Below, in pieces: positions 1-9,608 of a DNA stretch of 64,000 bases. The DNA is from MFD01213-c1 sp963704405 (GTDB lineage Bacteria > Planctomycetota > Phycisphaerae > Tepidisphaerales > Tepidisphaeraceae): NCBI GenBank assembly GCA_963704405.1, contig OY969903.1, positions 496,001 to 560,000 of the forward strand. Reading direction: 5' to 3'. A model generated the notes under the pieces. The model ran no database searches. It saw only the letters and a list, made by a program, of their open reading frames with translations, and had not been told where the DNA came from. A program made the position numbers and the translations under genes. Every line of letters begins with the position of its first letter. Positions within the stretch are counted from its first letter, which is position 1.

Positions 1-3
1 TAC

Positions 4-306
4 ATGCTCACCAAAGACATCCGCCTGATCCGCTGGCTCTGCAATGCCGCCGACGGGTTCTTTGTTTCCAATCCGGTGCCTGACCTGCGCAAGAGCCTCG
101 ACGAAACCGTCTTCAATCAAACGCGCGCCATGGTGCGTGATTTCAGCGAGTTGCTCGAAGCCGTGACCGAAAGCGTCGAAGACGACTCGGCCATCGACCC
201 CGACGAAGCCGATAAAATCCGCCAAAAATGGGAAGACCTTAAAGCCTGCGTGGAAAAATTTGTCACCGGCTGCGAAAAAGGCCACTTCCACATAAAGCGA
301 AAGTAA
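4..306 (+). CDS. C-terminal part of a phage CII-like regulatory protein (probably 5' partial)
   Basis: About 100 residues are visible. The text resembles the C-terminal half of the phage regulatory CII / CP76 family: an 'LCNAADGFFV' segment, then a long helix with 'FSELLEAVTESVEDD' and a 'DPDEADKIRQKWEDL' helix, the usual 'inspect aeration, then segregate by residue class' layout of that family's tail. The reading frame is open to the first base of the window and only one codon precedes the first ATG, so the true start, with any DNA-binding N-terminus, probably lies outside. The family link is recognised from memory of the pattern and is tentative. No SD can be judged. Confidence 0.5.
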   Translation: MLTKDIRLIRWLCNAADGFFVSNPVPDLRKSLDETVFNQTRAMVRDFSELLEAVTESVEDDSAIDPDEADKIRQKWEDLKACVEKFVTGCEKGHFHIKRK

Positions 307-424
307 CGCACCCAGGTGCCGGGTACCCCACCCAAGACTTCGGCCGGCGCGCTTCATCCATACGTCGCCGCAGAAATCGATCGTTAATTAAGAAAATTTA
401 GGTTCGGACCTGTTCGGACGCCGC

Positions 425-1090
425 TCATCGCGCCGCGGGTCCGCTTGAGCTGGCTGCGGTCGTGGGTGGTGGTCCGCCCATTCGGCCGCGCAGCGCGGCG
501 GCGGCGTCCAAAGCGGTCGCGTACTTTCCGGCGCTAATATCCGCAGTCAGCTCATGCAGTGTTTTCATCTGCGTTCCCATCATCGCCACATTCTCATCCA
601 CCTGCGGCGCAGTCAGCCCTTTGGTCTGATCTGCCACCGAGACTTTCCACAACCCACCGATCTTCTTCAGCGACATCGCCCCCTGCGGATTGGGCGAAAT
701 GCTGACCGTCGCCGATTCGCCGTCGATCTTTTCCGTCGCCCCGTCAATCGTCATCAGGCTCTGCTTCAACATCTCCGAAGGATCGCCGCCTAAGGCCCCG
801 GCGGCCTGCTCCTTGCCGAACTTTCCCACCATCGCTTTGTTGAGCCCGGCGATGGTCACCGCCATGTCGCTCATCACCCCCACCAGCTTGTCTTCCATCG
901 GACTGGCGGAGTTCACCAGATTATGAATCGCTGTCGAATCCCCCGCGTCCAGCGCAATCGCCAGGGACTTCAGCGCGCCCTTGGGGGTGGTCGCATCAAC
1001 GGGCGCGGTTGTCGGCTGCGAAGTCTGGCCGCTGGCAAGATTTGCAACAGCAAGGCTCAAAATCGACACGAATGCAAAGCGAAACCGCAT
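425..1090 (-). CDS. Exported hypothetical protein
   Basis: 221 residues. An N-terminal signal peptide (residues 1 to about 21, basic MRFRF followed by a hydrophobic run ending in ASG) leads into a Q-T-S-Q-P-T-T-A-P linker that is typical of planctomycete exported proteins. The rest is Ala-rich with an alpha/beta pattern, including a 'DVNEN-like' helix pair near the C-terminus, and resembles no enzyme I know. The start is fixed by AAGGAGCT six bases upstream of the ATG. It stands alone between two other uncharacterised minus-strand genes. Function unknown; export to the periplasm is the only safe inference. Confidence 0.75.
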   Translation of the reverse strand: MRFRFAFVSILSLAVANLASGQTSQPTTAPVDATTPKGALKSLAIALDAGDSTAIHNLVNSASPMEDKLVGVMSDMAVTIAGLNKAMVGKFGKEQAAGALGGDPSEMLKQSLMTIDGATEKIDGESATVSISPNPQGAMSLKKIGGLWKVSVADQTKGLTAPQVDENVAMMGTQMKTLHELTADISAGKYATALDAAAALRGRMGGPPPTTAASSSGPAAR

Positions 1091-1294
1091 TGAAGCTCCT
1101 TAAGGCTTTCTCACCAAAACTCCGCCCGAAAGCCATTGCAAACGCCGCACCCGCCGACGCCGGACTAATCGGGGCACAGGTTCTATCCCAAATGTTGCGG
1201 CGAATCTATCAAGCGCGGCCGGGTGCAATGCTCAGAGCCCGGAAACCCGGGCTGCACGTGAATTGATAGGGGGAGTTTCAGGCGGGCGGGAACT

Positions 1295-1897
1295 TCAGGC
1301 TTGTTCGATGATTTCGCGGAGGGCCTTGAGGACGGCTTCCCATTTTTTGTTGGTTTCGGTGGTTTCGTAAAGGAGGAGGTCGCTGAGGGAGACGAAGTCG
1401 CGGCCGACGAGGGTTTCTTTGATTTGACGGAGTTGGCCGCTGAATTCTTCGAGGACGCCGATCATGGATTCGCCGTCAACGCTTAGCTCGGTCAGATCGA
1501 TGCGCAAAAGCTGGCCGACCTTGAGGACGGATTCCTGGGCGGCTTGCCAGGTGGTGAAGCAGAGGCCAAGCTTTTCCATGGCCTTGGTGACCTGGTTCTG
1601 CTGCAGGAAGTCGGCGGCTTCGGTTTTGAAGCGATCGGCGTTGCTGAGCTGCGCCTCGACTTCATCGAGCACTTCCAAGGCCATTTCCGATGGCTTGGCG
1701 GTTTCGATGTAAAGCGTTTTGCCGCGGACCAGCGCCTGGCGAATTTCGGTGATGCTGGAGAGGTCGGGCTGCTCGCCGTCGATGAGGAGGTTTACAACCA
1801 GGCGGTTATCGCGCTGCAGATGCGCGAGCACCTGCCCAACCGTTCGCAAACCCAACGCTTCGGCGGCCAACGGTTCCTGATCGACTGTTACAGACAT
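1295..1897 (-). CDS. Hypothetical helical protein
   Basis: 200 residues, no signal peptide and no membrane segment. The N-terminal 60 residues have a beta-alpha pattern (LVVNLLIDG, LYIETAKPSEMA). From about residue 65 it is almost entirely helical, with repeated segments such as 'EVLDEVEAQLSNADRF' and 'VLEEFSGQLRQIKETL'. TGGAG lies seven bases before the ATG and supports the start. I do not recognise the family. It could be a cytoplasmic scaffold or an assembly factor in planctomycetes, but nothing in the neighbourhood points to a function. Confidence 0.7.
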   Translation of the reverse strand: MSVTVDQEPLAAEALGLRTVGQVLAHLQRDNRLVVNLLIDGEQPDLSSITEIRQALVRGKTLYIETAKPSEMALEVLDEVEAQLSNADRFKTEAADFLQQNQVTKAMEKLGLCFTTWQAAQESVLKVGQLLRIDLTELSVDGESMIGVLEEFSGQLRQIKETLVGRDFVSLSDLLLYETTETNKKWEAVLKALREIIEQA

Positions 1898-2275
1898 TCG
1901 TTTCTCCAGATATAAGGCTATCGAAACTATCGGCCGATGAGGCGATGCGGCTTGACTGAGTCCGATAAATAGCAGGAATGCTGCTTCTAAGGCGGGAAGC
2001 GTTCAGGGTTTCAAAAATGTTGATCCGGGCCTGGAATGAGGCGCGGCGGTGGATCGGACCTCTTCATCAATCGAGGGTATGGCGGGTATAACTCCCGTTT
2101 GTGGCGGAATGGCAAGCTCCTCGCGCACAAACGCACCAACGCGGAGAGATAAAATGAAAACTCAGCATCTTTTCTCTGCGTCTCCGCCCCTCTGCGTTAA
2201 AATTTCCCATCAATATTTCCGCCGCCACAATTACGCCCGGTATGGCACAGCCACGCGGGGATTCAGGATGGCTGG
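1898..2275. other. Intergenic region with one copy of a dispersed repeat
   Basis: No credible gene is seen between the helical protein and gyrB. The only structure is the 72-bp dispersed repeat at 2160-2231 (listed separately), plus a short partial complement of its 'CTCTGCG' words just upstream around 2138-2150. Confidence 0.6.
2160..2231. repeat. Dispersed 72-bp repeat, copy 1
   Basis: Matches 11521-11592 in the same orientation with three differences over 72 positions. It begins ACTCAGCATCTTTTC and ends CGCCGCCACAAT. The core contains 'CTCTGCGTCTCCGC' and 'GCGTTAAAA' words that recur, rearranged, in the inverted-repeat element near 43.9 kb. Both copies sit in intergenic DNA. Confidence 0.85.
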
Positions 2276-4860
2276 TTAGACGTCCAGGTTCTTCACTTCC
2301 AGCGCATGTTCTTCGATGAACTGGCGGCGGCGTTCCACGTCTTCGCCCATCAGGACGCTGAACATGCGTTCGGCTTCGACCGCTTCAACCAGCGTCACGC
2401 GCATCAGGACGCGCTTGGTGGGGTCGAGGGTGGTTTCCCAGAGCTCTTCGCTGTTCATTTCGCCCAGACCTTTGAAGCGTTTGACTTCAATGCCTTGTTT
2501 GGCGAGGGCGTGGATCTGCGGGAGGATCTGGCTGACACCGGCAACCTCAATGGTTTTGTCTTCGTTGACGAGGGCGTATTTGGTGGCGAGCTTTTCGCCG
2601 CTGACGCTTTCTTCCTGCGTGAGATAGTAGTCGTCAATGCTTAAGCCATAGGCTTCGAGCTGGGTGAAGAGTTTTTCCAGGTCCTTCATTTCGTGAAGTT
2701 CCTGGTTCTTTTTCAGGCGCTCAAAACCGGCGGGCTTGGGAGTCTCGGCGGGTATACCTGCGGGCGGTGCGCCGCGGGCGCTGCTGCTTCGGAGGATTCG
2801 GCCGGCGGCAGGATTTCATCTTCGGCCCAGAGCTTATGCTGGCGGAGCAGATCGTCGCGCTGCTCGGCGGTGTGCTTGAAGAAATCCTGGCCGTCGATGA
2901 CGACGTGATATTTGGGGAGCGTCCCCGCGGAATCGCGCAGAGCGAGGAAGTCGGCAAAATCGATCCCGCGGCGCTGGACGACTTTGACCAGCTCTTCAAG
3001 CTTATTCAACAGCTCAACGACACGGCGCAGTTCTTCATTGGTCAGGCGGCGGATTTCCAGGTTGTTTTCATCGCGGATCGCCAGCGTGGCGCCTTCAGTG
3101 CCCAGTTGCGTGAGCGTCTGGCGAATCGTGCGCTCGTTCAAAACATATTCGCTTTTCTTGCGGCGAGTCACCTGGTAGAGCGGAGGCTGCGCGACATACA
3201 CGCGGCCCGCGCGGATCAGCTCCTGCATGTGGCGAAAAAAGAACGTCAGCAAAAGCGTGCGGATGTGCGAACCGTCCACGTCGGCGTCGGTCATGATGAT
3301 GATCTTGCCGTAGCGGCGCTTGTCGACGTTGAAATCTTCGCGAATGCCGCAGCCCATCGCGCTGATGATCGTGCGAATTTCCTCGTGGCCGAGCATCTTC
3401 ACGAGGTTCGCCTTCTCGACGTTCAGAATTTTACCCTTGAGCGCCAGGATGGCCTGGATATTGGAGTCGCGGCCCTGCTTGGCCGAGCCGCCGGCGGAGT
3501 CGCCTTCGACGAGGAACAACTCGGTGTCTTCGTTGGATTTGCTGCGGCAGTCGGCGAGCTTGCCGGGGAGGCTGCCGCCTTCGAGGCTGTTCTTGCGGCG
3601 CGTCAGCTCGCGCGCTTTGCGGGCGGCTTCGCGGGCCTCGGCGGCGAGCATTCCCTTTTCAAAAATGACGCGCGCATCCTTCGGATTTTCTTCGAAGAAG
3701 GAACCGAGCTTTTCACTCACGGATGAATTCATGAAGCCTTCGACTTCGACATTGAGCAGTTTGTCTTTGGTCTGCGATTCGAAGGAAGGTTCGGGGATTT
3801 TGACGGAGATGACGGCCACAAGACCTTCGCGCAGGTCGTCCCCGCTGGGACGGACGTCTTTGAGGAGGTTCATGCGCTCGGCATAGCGGAGAATGGTGTT
3901 GGTCAGTCCCGTGCGGAAACCGCTGAGATGGGTGCCGCCGTCGTGGTTGTTGATGTTGTTGGCGAAGGTGAGGACGGTTTCGTTGTAGGCGTCGTTGTAT
4001 TGCAGCGCGACTTCGACAACGAGCTTTTGAGCGGGTTCTTCCTTGGTAAAGCTGATGACGGGAGAGAGGGTTTGCTTTCCTTCGTTGAGGAACTGAACGT
4101 ATTCTGTGAGGCCGTGGACGAATTTAAAGGCGTCGCGCTTGCCGACGCGTTCGTCTTCAAAAACGATTTCGACGCCGGCGTTCAGGAATGCAAGCTCGCG
4201 CAGGCGGTTGAGCAGGGTTTCGTGGACAAAATTGACGTCGGGAAAAAGAGTGGTGTCGGGTTTGAAGCTGACTTTGGTGCCGGACTTGCTGCTTTTTCCG
4301 ATGACCTTGAGATTGGAATGCTTGATGCCTCGCTGGAACTCCATGTGATGGACGGCGCCGTCGCGGGAGACTTCGATTTCCATCCATTCTGAGACGAAGT
4401 TGACGACGGACGCGCCGACCCCGTGGAGACCGCCGGAGGTTTTGTAGGCGGATTCTTCGTTGTGCTCGAATTTTCCACCGGCGCCGAGGGTGGCAAAGAC
4501 GACTTCGACGGTGGGGATGCCCTGCGTGGGATGGATGCCGACGGGGATGCCGCGGCCATCATCGACAACGGTGCATGAGCCGTCGGCATTAATTTTCACA
4601 TGGATGCTTTTGGAATAGCCGGCAAGGGCTTCATCAATGGAGTTGTCGACGATTTCATAGACGAGGTGGTGGAGGCCGCGGGAGTTGTAACCACCGATAT
4701 ACATGCCGGGGCGGGTGCGGACGTGCTCGACATCGTCGAGGACGCGGATCATTCCTTCGTTGTAGCCTCCGTTAGCCTTCGGCGCGGCGGGAGCCTCACC
4801 ATGGGTCGGGGAATCCGACTGGGATGAGACATTCTCCGGGGCCTTTTCTTCAGCCATCAT
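2276..4860 (-). CDS. gyrB: DNA gyrase subunit B (reading frame broken near 2765-2800)
   Basis: Type IIA topoisomerase ATPase subunit that pairs with GyrA to supercoil DNA. The GHKL ATPase signature NSIDEAL is near residue 73, DDGRGIPV near 100 and GGLHGVG near 145. The TOPRIM domain has EGDSAGG and the DADVDGSH metal site. The C-terminal part (KDLEKLFTQLEAYGLS to RRRQFIEEHALEV) is the normal GyrB tail but lies in another frame. The first frame runs 4860-2713 and ends in a spurious Pro-rich tail; the tail frame has no stop from about 2800 to 2276 and reads GIPAETPKPAGFERLKK across the join. A -1 shift (one missing base) in the GC-rich linker restores about 860 residues. An indel artefact is likeliest because the gene is essential. 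AGGAG lies six bases before the start. Confidence 0.93.
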
Positions 4861-5289
4861 TCTGCTCCTGTTGCGAATCGAAAATAGGGTCGAGATTTAT
4901 ATTGCAAACGCGATCAAAACGCGGCTCCGCCACGGTTTTTGTCATATGCCCGCGCTGCAAGTTGTTGCTGAAACCACAGCCGAAAAAGGGCGGGGCAGGG
5001 CAACGGAATCATTATCGCGAAATGCCAGAAGAATACTACGTTTTTGAAGAGAAAAAGGTCGGGCCAGACAGGGGTTTGGCTGGGTTTAAGGTGAGGAAAA
5101 ATTGGGACGGTGCCTGGATGAGTCCGGTGACCGAGGCAGGTTTTGGGAGAAGCTGGCAGAAGCCCAATGCGGCAGGCTTTTGATTACAGGTGCGGAGGAT
5201 GCGGTGCCGGAGTGGCGCATCTATTCCCCTCACAGCAGCCTGGCGCCGACGCTACTCTTCCCTGCGCAATCGCGTAAACTTCTTTATTC
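4861..5289. other. Intergenic, no gene seen
   Basis: 429 bases between the divergent gyrB and rsgA starts. Open frames here (for example 4824-5183 on the plus strand) overlap gyrB, have no SD and no domain-like composition, so I treat the stretch as promoter region. No clear -35/-10 pair was identified. Confidence 0.5.
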
Positions 5290-6414
5290 ATGGCCGGCCG
5301 CCGAAAAAAACCTCGGGATAAAGGGGCGGAGAATCTCGCCGATCGTTATCGCGACGGGGAGTTTGATCCCGACCGTCTTTATGAAAAGGAAGACGAAAGC
5401 GGCGAGCGTTTTTCATCTCGCAGTAAAAATGCGCAACAGGAAAAGATGGTCCGCACCGCCACGCTACGGGCGGGGGACCAAGCTGATGTGGCAGACCTTG
5501 AGTCGCTGCCGATCGGGCAGGTGACGCAGGTTTATTCCCTGTTTTGCGAAGTCTACTTCGGGGAGCGGACTTATCTGTGCGTTGTGCGCAAAACGCTCAC
5601 CAAACTGGCCGATACGCAGCTCGTGGTCGGCGATCGCGTTCGCTTCCGTGAAGCCGCCGCCAAGGATGCCGCCATCGCCACCGAAGGCACGATTGCGGCT
5701 AAAGAGATCGCCCGGCCGGAAGCGGTGATCGAGCAAATTTTGCCGCGTAAAACGGTGCTGACGCGGGCGGACAGCTTCAAGGGAGCGACACAGCACCCGA
5801 TCGTCGCCAATGCCGATCAGATGCTGATCGTCGCGAGTGTAAAGCTGCCGACGGTGAAGTGGGGGTTGGTCGATCGAATGATCGTCGCCGCCCGCAGCGG
5901 CGGGCTCGTGCCGATCATCTGCCTGAACAAAATGGACCTGCTGGATGAGCCCGTGCCCGACGACGGCAGCGAAGCCGACGATGAAACGGTCAACCCGATG
6001 GAGGCGATGTCGCACTACCAGAGCCTTGGATTCCCCACGCTGCAAACCACCGCAGAGCAGCCGCACAGCCTGATCGAATTGCGCAAAGCATTGAAGGATC
6101 GAACCACGGTATTGTCCGGCCATAGCGGGGTGGGCAAATCAAGCCTGATCCGCGCGATTCAGCCGCAGATCGACATTCGAGTCGGTGAAATCAGCCATTA
6201 CACGGCCAAAGGCCGCCACACGACGACCAGCGCGCGGCGATACCTGCTGGATTTTGGCGGAACAGTGATCGACACACCTGGTGTGAAACTCTTCGGTCTA
6301 TGGGATGTCAGCGGCGAAAACCTGCTGGAATTTTTCCCCGATGTGCAAAACGAAACCGCTCCCCCATGGCGCGTGAAAAGTTATCAACGAATCCTGGCAT
6401 CGCTCCGTACCTGA
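5290..6414 (+). CDS. rsgA: Small ribosomal subunit biogenesis GTPase RsgA, without the usual zinc finger
   Basis: Circularly permuted GTPase that helps late maturation of the 30S subunit. The order G4-G1-G3 is visible: NKMD near residue 214, GHSGVGKSS near 277 and DTPGV near 328. An OB-like domain precedes them (residues about 70-150). The first about 55 residues are a basic, charged extension. At the C-terminus the family normally has a Cys-Cys-His-Cys zinc-binding insert between the FP(D/E) and the YxRIL helix. Here FFPDVQNE passes through a short TAPPWR linker straight to KSYQRIL in the same frame, so the zinc ligands are absent. Assignment as RsgA is secure; whether the short form is normal for this lineage is unknown. 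Confidence 0.93.
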   Translation: MAGRRKKPRDKGAENLADRYRDGEFDPDRLYEKEDESGERFSSRSKNAQQEKMVRTATLRAGDQADVADLESLPIGQVTQVYSLFCEVYFGERTYLCVVRKTLTKLADTQLVVGDRVRFREAAAKDAAIATEGTIAAKEIARPEAVIEQILPRKTVLTRADSFKGATQHPIVANADQMLIVASVKLPTVKWGLVDRMIVAARSGGLVPIICLNKMDLLDEPVPDDGSEADDETVNPMEAMSHYQSLGFPTLQTTAEQPHSLIELRKALKDRTTVLSGHSGVGKSSLIRAIQPQIDIRVGEISHYTAKGRHTTTSARRYLLDFGGTVIDTPGVKLFGLWDVSGENLLEFFPDVQNETAPPWRVKSYQRILASLRT

Positions 6415-6533
6415 GCCAGGCTCTGGAATGAAAATGGTTTCCCCGGGCGCGGCCCGCCGAAGCTGGCCAAAATCAGATGCACACAGACAAAAGTGAGATA
6501 TGGGCAGGTTGGACGAAGCAAACGGGAATGCGA

Positions 6534-6755
6534 TTACTTCTGCCGAAACACAATGCGCCCCTTGGTCAGATCGTACGGCGACAGTTCCACTTTCACCCGG
6601 TCGCCCGGCAAAATGCGGATGAAATGCTTGCGCATCTTCCCCGACACGATCCCCAGGATCTCGCGATCTGAATTATCCAGCCTGAGCTTGAACATCGCGT
6701 TGGGCAACGCAAGCGTCACCACGGCTTCAACTTCGATCGGCTCCGATTTCGCCAC
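6534..6755 (-). CDS. infA: Translation initiation factor IF-1
   Basis: 73 residues, the normal IF-1 length. It is a single OB-fold protein that binds the 30S A site during initiation. Signature blocks are visible: LPNAMFKLRLDN, SGKMRKHFIRILPGD and LSPYDLTKGRIVFR. I place the start at the GTG at 6755, preceded by GGAGAGG, because this gives the family's usual N-terminus (VAKSEPIEVEA). The frame is open further upstream to 6878, but that extra sequence is not IF-1-like and overlaps the next gene's end. Confidence 0.96.
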   Translation of the reverse strand: MAKSEPIEVEAVVTLALPNAMFKLRLDNSDREILGIVSGKMRKHFIRILPGDRVKVELSPYDLTKGRIVFRQK

Positions 6756-6828
6756 AAAAACCTCTCCGCAATCATGCGTTGAATCAATGAAGGACTGACA
6801 ATGAAGGACTGACGAGGAACTCCATATC

Positions 6829-7680
6829 CTACGGGCGAAGCGGCGATGGGACAAGCGGTCGGGAAATGGGCTTCCCACTTCCGGCTTTTCTTCGCGCTTT
6901 TACCTGATACAGCCGCTTGTCCGTCATCTCCATCCAGTGCCCCGCCGCCGCTCCGTCCACCTCTTCAATCCCGCATGCCCCTACCGAAAGCCCCGGCGGA
7001 ACGCCAACCCGCATCGATCGCGTCAGCGCTTTCACCAGCGACACAATCCGCTCCGCTTTCGCCGCCCCCTCGGCGAATGTGCAGCCATCGAGCAAAATGA
7101 CAAATTCATCCCCGCCCAGCCGAAACGCCATATCCGATTCGGAAATTGAAGAACGGATGATCTGTCCGATCTCCCGGAGCAGTTGATCGCCGGCGGCGTG
7201 GCCGAGGGTATCGTTGAGCTGTTTGAAGTGATCCACGTCCGCCATCAGCAGGCACGCGCCGGGTTCGCCGCGGGCATAGCGGGCGACAATCCTGCCCAGT
7301 TCTTGCTCCAGCGATCGCCGATTAAACAGCCCCGTCAGCGGATCGCGCGTCGCCTGAACCTGCAGTGAGCCAATCTTTCGTTCCAGGGCATCCGTCCGCC
7401 CGGCGACGCGCTCCTGCATTTCCTGATTCAGCGCCGTTAATTGTTTCTTCTGCTGCTTCAGTTCACGAAGCAGTTCCTGGATCACCGGAACGATCGGCCG
7501 AACGCCTCCCCTGATCTGCGCGAGCTCATCAATGGCGACCCGCCCGCTGCGGATGTCGCGCGTCAGGTCTGTCAGTCGCCGCATCGGGCGAGCCCACGCC
7601 TGCCACCAATGCAGAAGCGCCAGACAACACGCCACCGCACTGGCCAGGGAAACCAGAATTTGAATGTCCCATAAATTCAT
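6829..7680 (-). CDS. Membrane-anchored diguanylate cyclase
   Basis: 283 residues. One N-terminal membrane segment (residues about 6-26), a HAMP/coiled-coil-like linker (residues about 30-105, with KQQKKQLTALNQEMQERV) and a GGDEF domain from DPLTGLFNRR (about 113) onward. The active site is intact as GGDEF at about 189-193, so it should make c-di-GMP from two GTP. The RxxD inhibitory site five residues upstream is not present (SESD instead), so product inhibition by that route is not expected. No periplasmic sensor domain is present. The gene ends just inside the region upstream of infA. Confidence 0.92.
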   Translation of the reverse strand: MNLWDIQILVSLASAVACCLALLHWWQAWARPMRRLTDLTRDIRSGRVAIDELAQIRGGVRPIVPVIQELLRELKQQKKQLTALNQEMQERVAGRTDALERKIGSLQVQATRDPLTGLFNRRSLEQELGRIVARYARGEPGACLLMADVDHFKQLNDTLGHAAGDQLLREIGQIIRSSISESDMAFRLGGDEFVILLDGCTFAEGAAKAERIVSLVKALTRSMRVGVPPGLSVGACGIEEVDGAAAGHWMEMTDKRLYQVKARRKAGSGKPISRPLVPSPLRP

Positions 7681-7852
7681 TGGGGAAGCTTCTACAGTTG
7701 CTATCGGCCCGGTTCCCTGTTGAGTTTGTATCGTTTATCACATTCCCTTTGCTCAATGCGTGAATCACCCAGTTACTGCCATCTTCATAAACGCCATTAA
7801 CCCGCCACTCCTCATACCCGATACAAACAATGCCGACCGCAATCGGCTATTT

Positions 7853-9277
7853 ATGTCAAACGCCCCCTACGATCTCGCTATTGTCGGTTCCGGCCCCGCC
7901 GGGCAGCGTGCCGCGCTGACCGCCGCCCAGCTCGGCCATCGCGTCGCGATCATCGATCGCGTCAACACGGTCGGCGGCGTCTGCATCCATACCGGCACGA
8001 TTCCCTCCAAAGCCATCCGCGAAGCCGTCCTGCATCTCACGGGTCTGCGCGAACGTTCCGTCTACGGCGACAGCTACAGCGTCAAGCAAAACATCACTAT
8101 GGGCGACCTACTTCAGCGCGCCCATCATGTGGTTCGCACTGAAGTCGACGTTATCCGCAGCCAGATGAGCCGCAACGGTATTTCGCTCTTCACCGGCAGC
8201 GCTCAGTTCATGGATGGCCACACGCTCCGCATCACGAGTGACCAGAACGTCACCGACATTTACGCCAAGAATATTCTCGTCGCCGTCGGCACCGAACCGG
8301 CCCGCCCGGCGAATGTTCCTTTCACTGCCGGCCGCGTCATCGACAGCAACCAGCTTCTTGAGATGACCGAGCTGCCCAAATCCCTCATCATCGTGGGCGG
8401 CGGTGTGATCGGAACCGAATACGCCTGCATGCTAGCCGCCGTCGGGGTGGAAGTGACGCTGGTCGAATCCCGACCCAAGCTCCTGGAATTCATCGATGAC
8501 GAGATCGTTGAGAACTTCCAGTTTCGCCTGCGCGACCTGGGCGTGCGCCTGCGCCTCGGTGAATCTGTCGCAAAAATAGATCTCATCGGGGAAGGCGCGA
8601 ATTGCTATGTCGAAGCGACGCTGGCCAGCAATAAATCCGTCCGCGCCACAATGCTGCTGTATGCCGTCGGCCGCCAGGGCGCGACTGCGCAGCTCAACTG
8701 CTCCACCGCCGGCCTCACGCCGGATAATCGAGGGCGCCTCAAGGTCAACGAATTTTATCAAACCGAAATTCCCCACATTTACGCCGCCGGCGATGTAATC
8801 GGTTTCCCGGCGCTGGCCTGCACGAGCATGGAACAGGGGCGCCTCGCCGCCAGCCACATGTTCCACCAGATCACCGAGCCGGCCAATCCGCTGTTCCCCT
8901 ACGGCATTTACACCATCCCCGAAATCAGCATGGTCGGGCAGACCGAGCAATCGCTCACGCAGCAAAATCTGCCTTACGAAGTCGGCATCGCCCGCTACCG
9001 CGAAATTGCCCGCGGGCAACTCATCGGTGATCCCCACGGCCTGGTCAAGCTCCTCTTCCATCCCGGAAGCCACCGCCTGCTGGGCGTCCACGCCATTGGC
9101 ACCGGCGCGACAGAGCTGATTCACATCGGCCAGGCCGTCATGGCCGCCGGACTGCCGATCGACTACTTCGTGGAATCCATTTTCAATTACCCGACGCTGG
9201 CCGAATGCTACAAGGTAGCCGCCTGCGACGGGCTTCAGCGAGCCAAGCCCGGCCAAATTCGCGCCCAGGCCGCGTAA
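7853..9277 (+). CDS. sthA: Soluble pyridine nucleotide transhydrogenase
   Basis: 474 residues from the chosen start. FAD/NAD(P)-linked oxidoreductase of the lipoamide-dehydrogenase fold that moves hydride between NADPH and NAD. GSGPAGQRAA (FAD dinucleotide fold) is close to the N-terminus. The redox-disulfide motif of dihydrolipoamide dehydrogenases is replaced by GGVCIHTGTIPSKA, the Si-specific transhydrogenase version. GGGVIGTEYA is the NAD site and YAAGDVIG the second FAD motif. I chose the ATG at 7853 because the family begins right there; an in-frame ATG at 7760 would add 31 residues of non-family sequence. Glutathione-reductase-like alternatives are less likely because the second active-site Cys is missing. 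Confidence 0.92.
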   Translation: MSNAPYDLAIVGSGPAGQRAALTAAQLGHRVAIIDRVNTVGGVCIHTGTIPSKAIREAVLHLTGLRERSVYGDSYSVKQNITMGDLLQRAHHVVRTEVDVIRSQMSRNGISLFTGSAQFMDGHTLRITSDQNVTDIYAKNILVAVGTEPARPANVPFTAGRVIDSNQLLEMTELPKSLIIVGGGVIGTEYACMLAAVGVEVTLVESRPKLLEFIDDEIVENFQFRLRDLGVRLRLGESVAKIDLIGEGANCYVEATLASNKSVRATMLLYAVGRQGATAQLNCSTAGLTPDNRGRLKVNEFYQTEIPHIYAAGDVIGFPALACTSMEQGRLAASHMFHQITEPANPLFPYGIYTIPEISMVGQTEQSLTQQNLPYEVGIARYREIARGQLIGDPHGLVKLLFHPGSHRLLGVHAIGTGATELIHIGQAVMAAGLPIDYFVESIFNYPTLAECYKVAACDGLQRAKPGQIRAQAA

Positions 9278-9548
9278 GCACGCGTGCGATCGCGCGGATG
9301 GACAAAAACACCAGCGCACCAAGACACGTCACGATCAAGCCGGTGCGAATCCACGTCGCCGCCGAGAGTGAAACACCCAGGCCCGTCGCCAGCGCGATAT
9401 AGGCCGCCACGCACATGGGGCACTTGGGCACCAAGGCGAGAACAACGGTTGGAACAATCCACTTCGTCGAGCGGATGGCCCCCCGGGCGCTTAAGTTCTC
9501 ATGCGTTGTTTTCAATACAGCGCGGCAGCACGATGAACGTATAGCCAT
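9183..9548 (-). CDS. Small membrane protein with a CPMC motif
   Basis: About 121 residues from the ATG at 9548. Two hydrophobic segments (VPTVVLALVPKCPMCVAAYI and TGLIVTCLGALVFLSI) carry a KCPMC motif that resembles small MerC-like or uncharacterised planctomycete membrane proteins. The last about 95 bases overlap the 3' end of sthA on the other strand, so the tail beyond the second membrane segment may be non-essential. An in-frame ATG at 9587 is also possible. Metal or thiol binding by the CPMC is inference. Confidence 0.6.
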   Translation of the reverse strand: MAIRSSCCRAVLKTTHENLSARGAIRSTKWIVPTVVLALVPKCPMCVAAYIALATGLGVSLSAATWIRTGLIVTCLGALVFLSIRAIARVLTRPGREFGRAWLAEARRRRLPCSIRPASGN

Positions 9549-9608
9549 GGCATCACACTCTTTTTCAAACCTGACAACCTGTAACAAAACGTAATTGCCG
9601 CGTAGGGG

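Noticed and set aside
4824..5183. Open frame of 119 codons with a CPRC motif upstream of rsgA.
   Set aside because: It overlaps the gyrB start, has no SD and shows no family-like pattern; the CPRC is likely chance.
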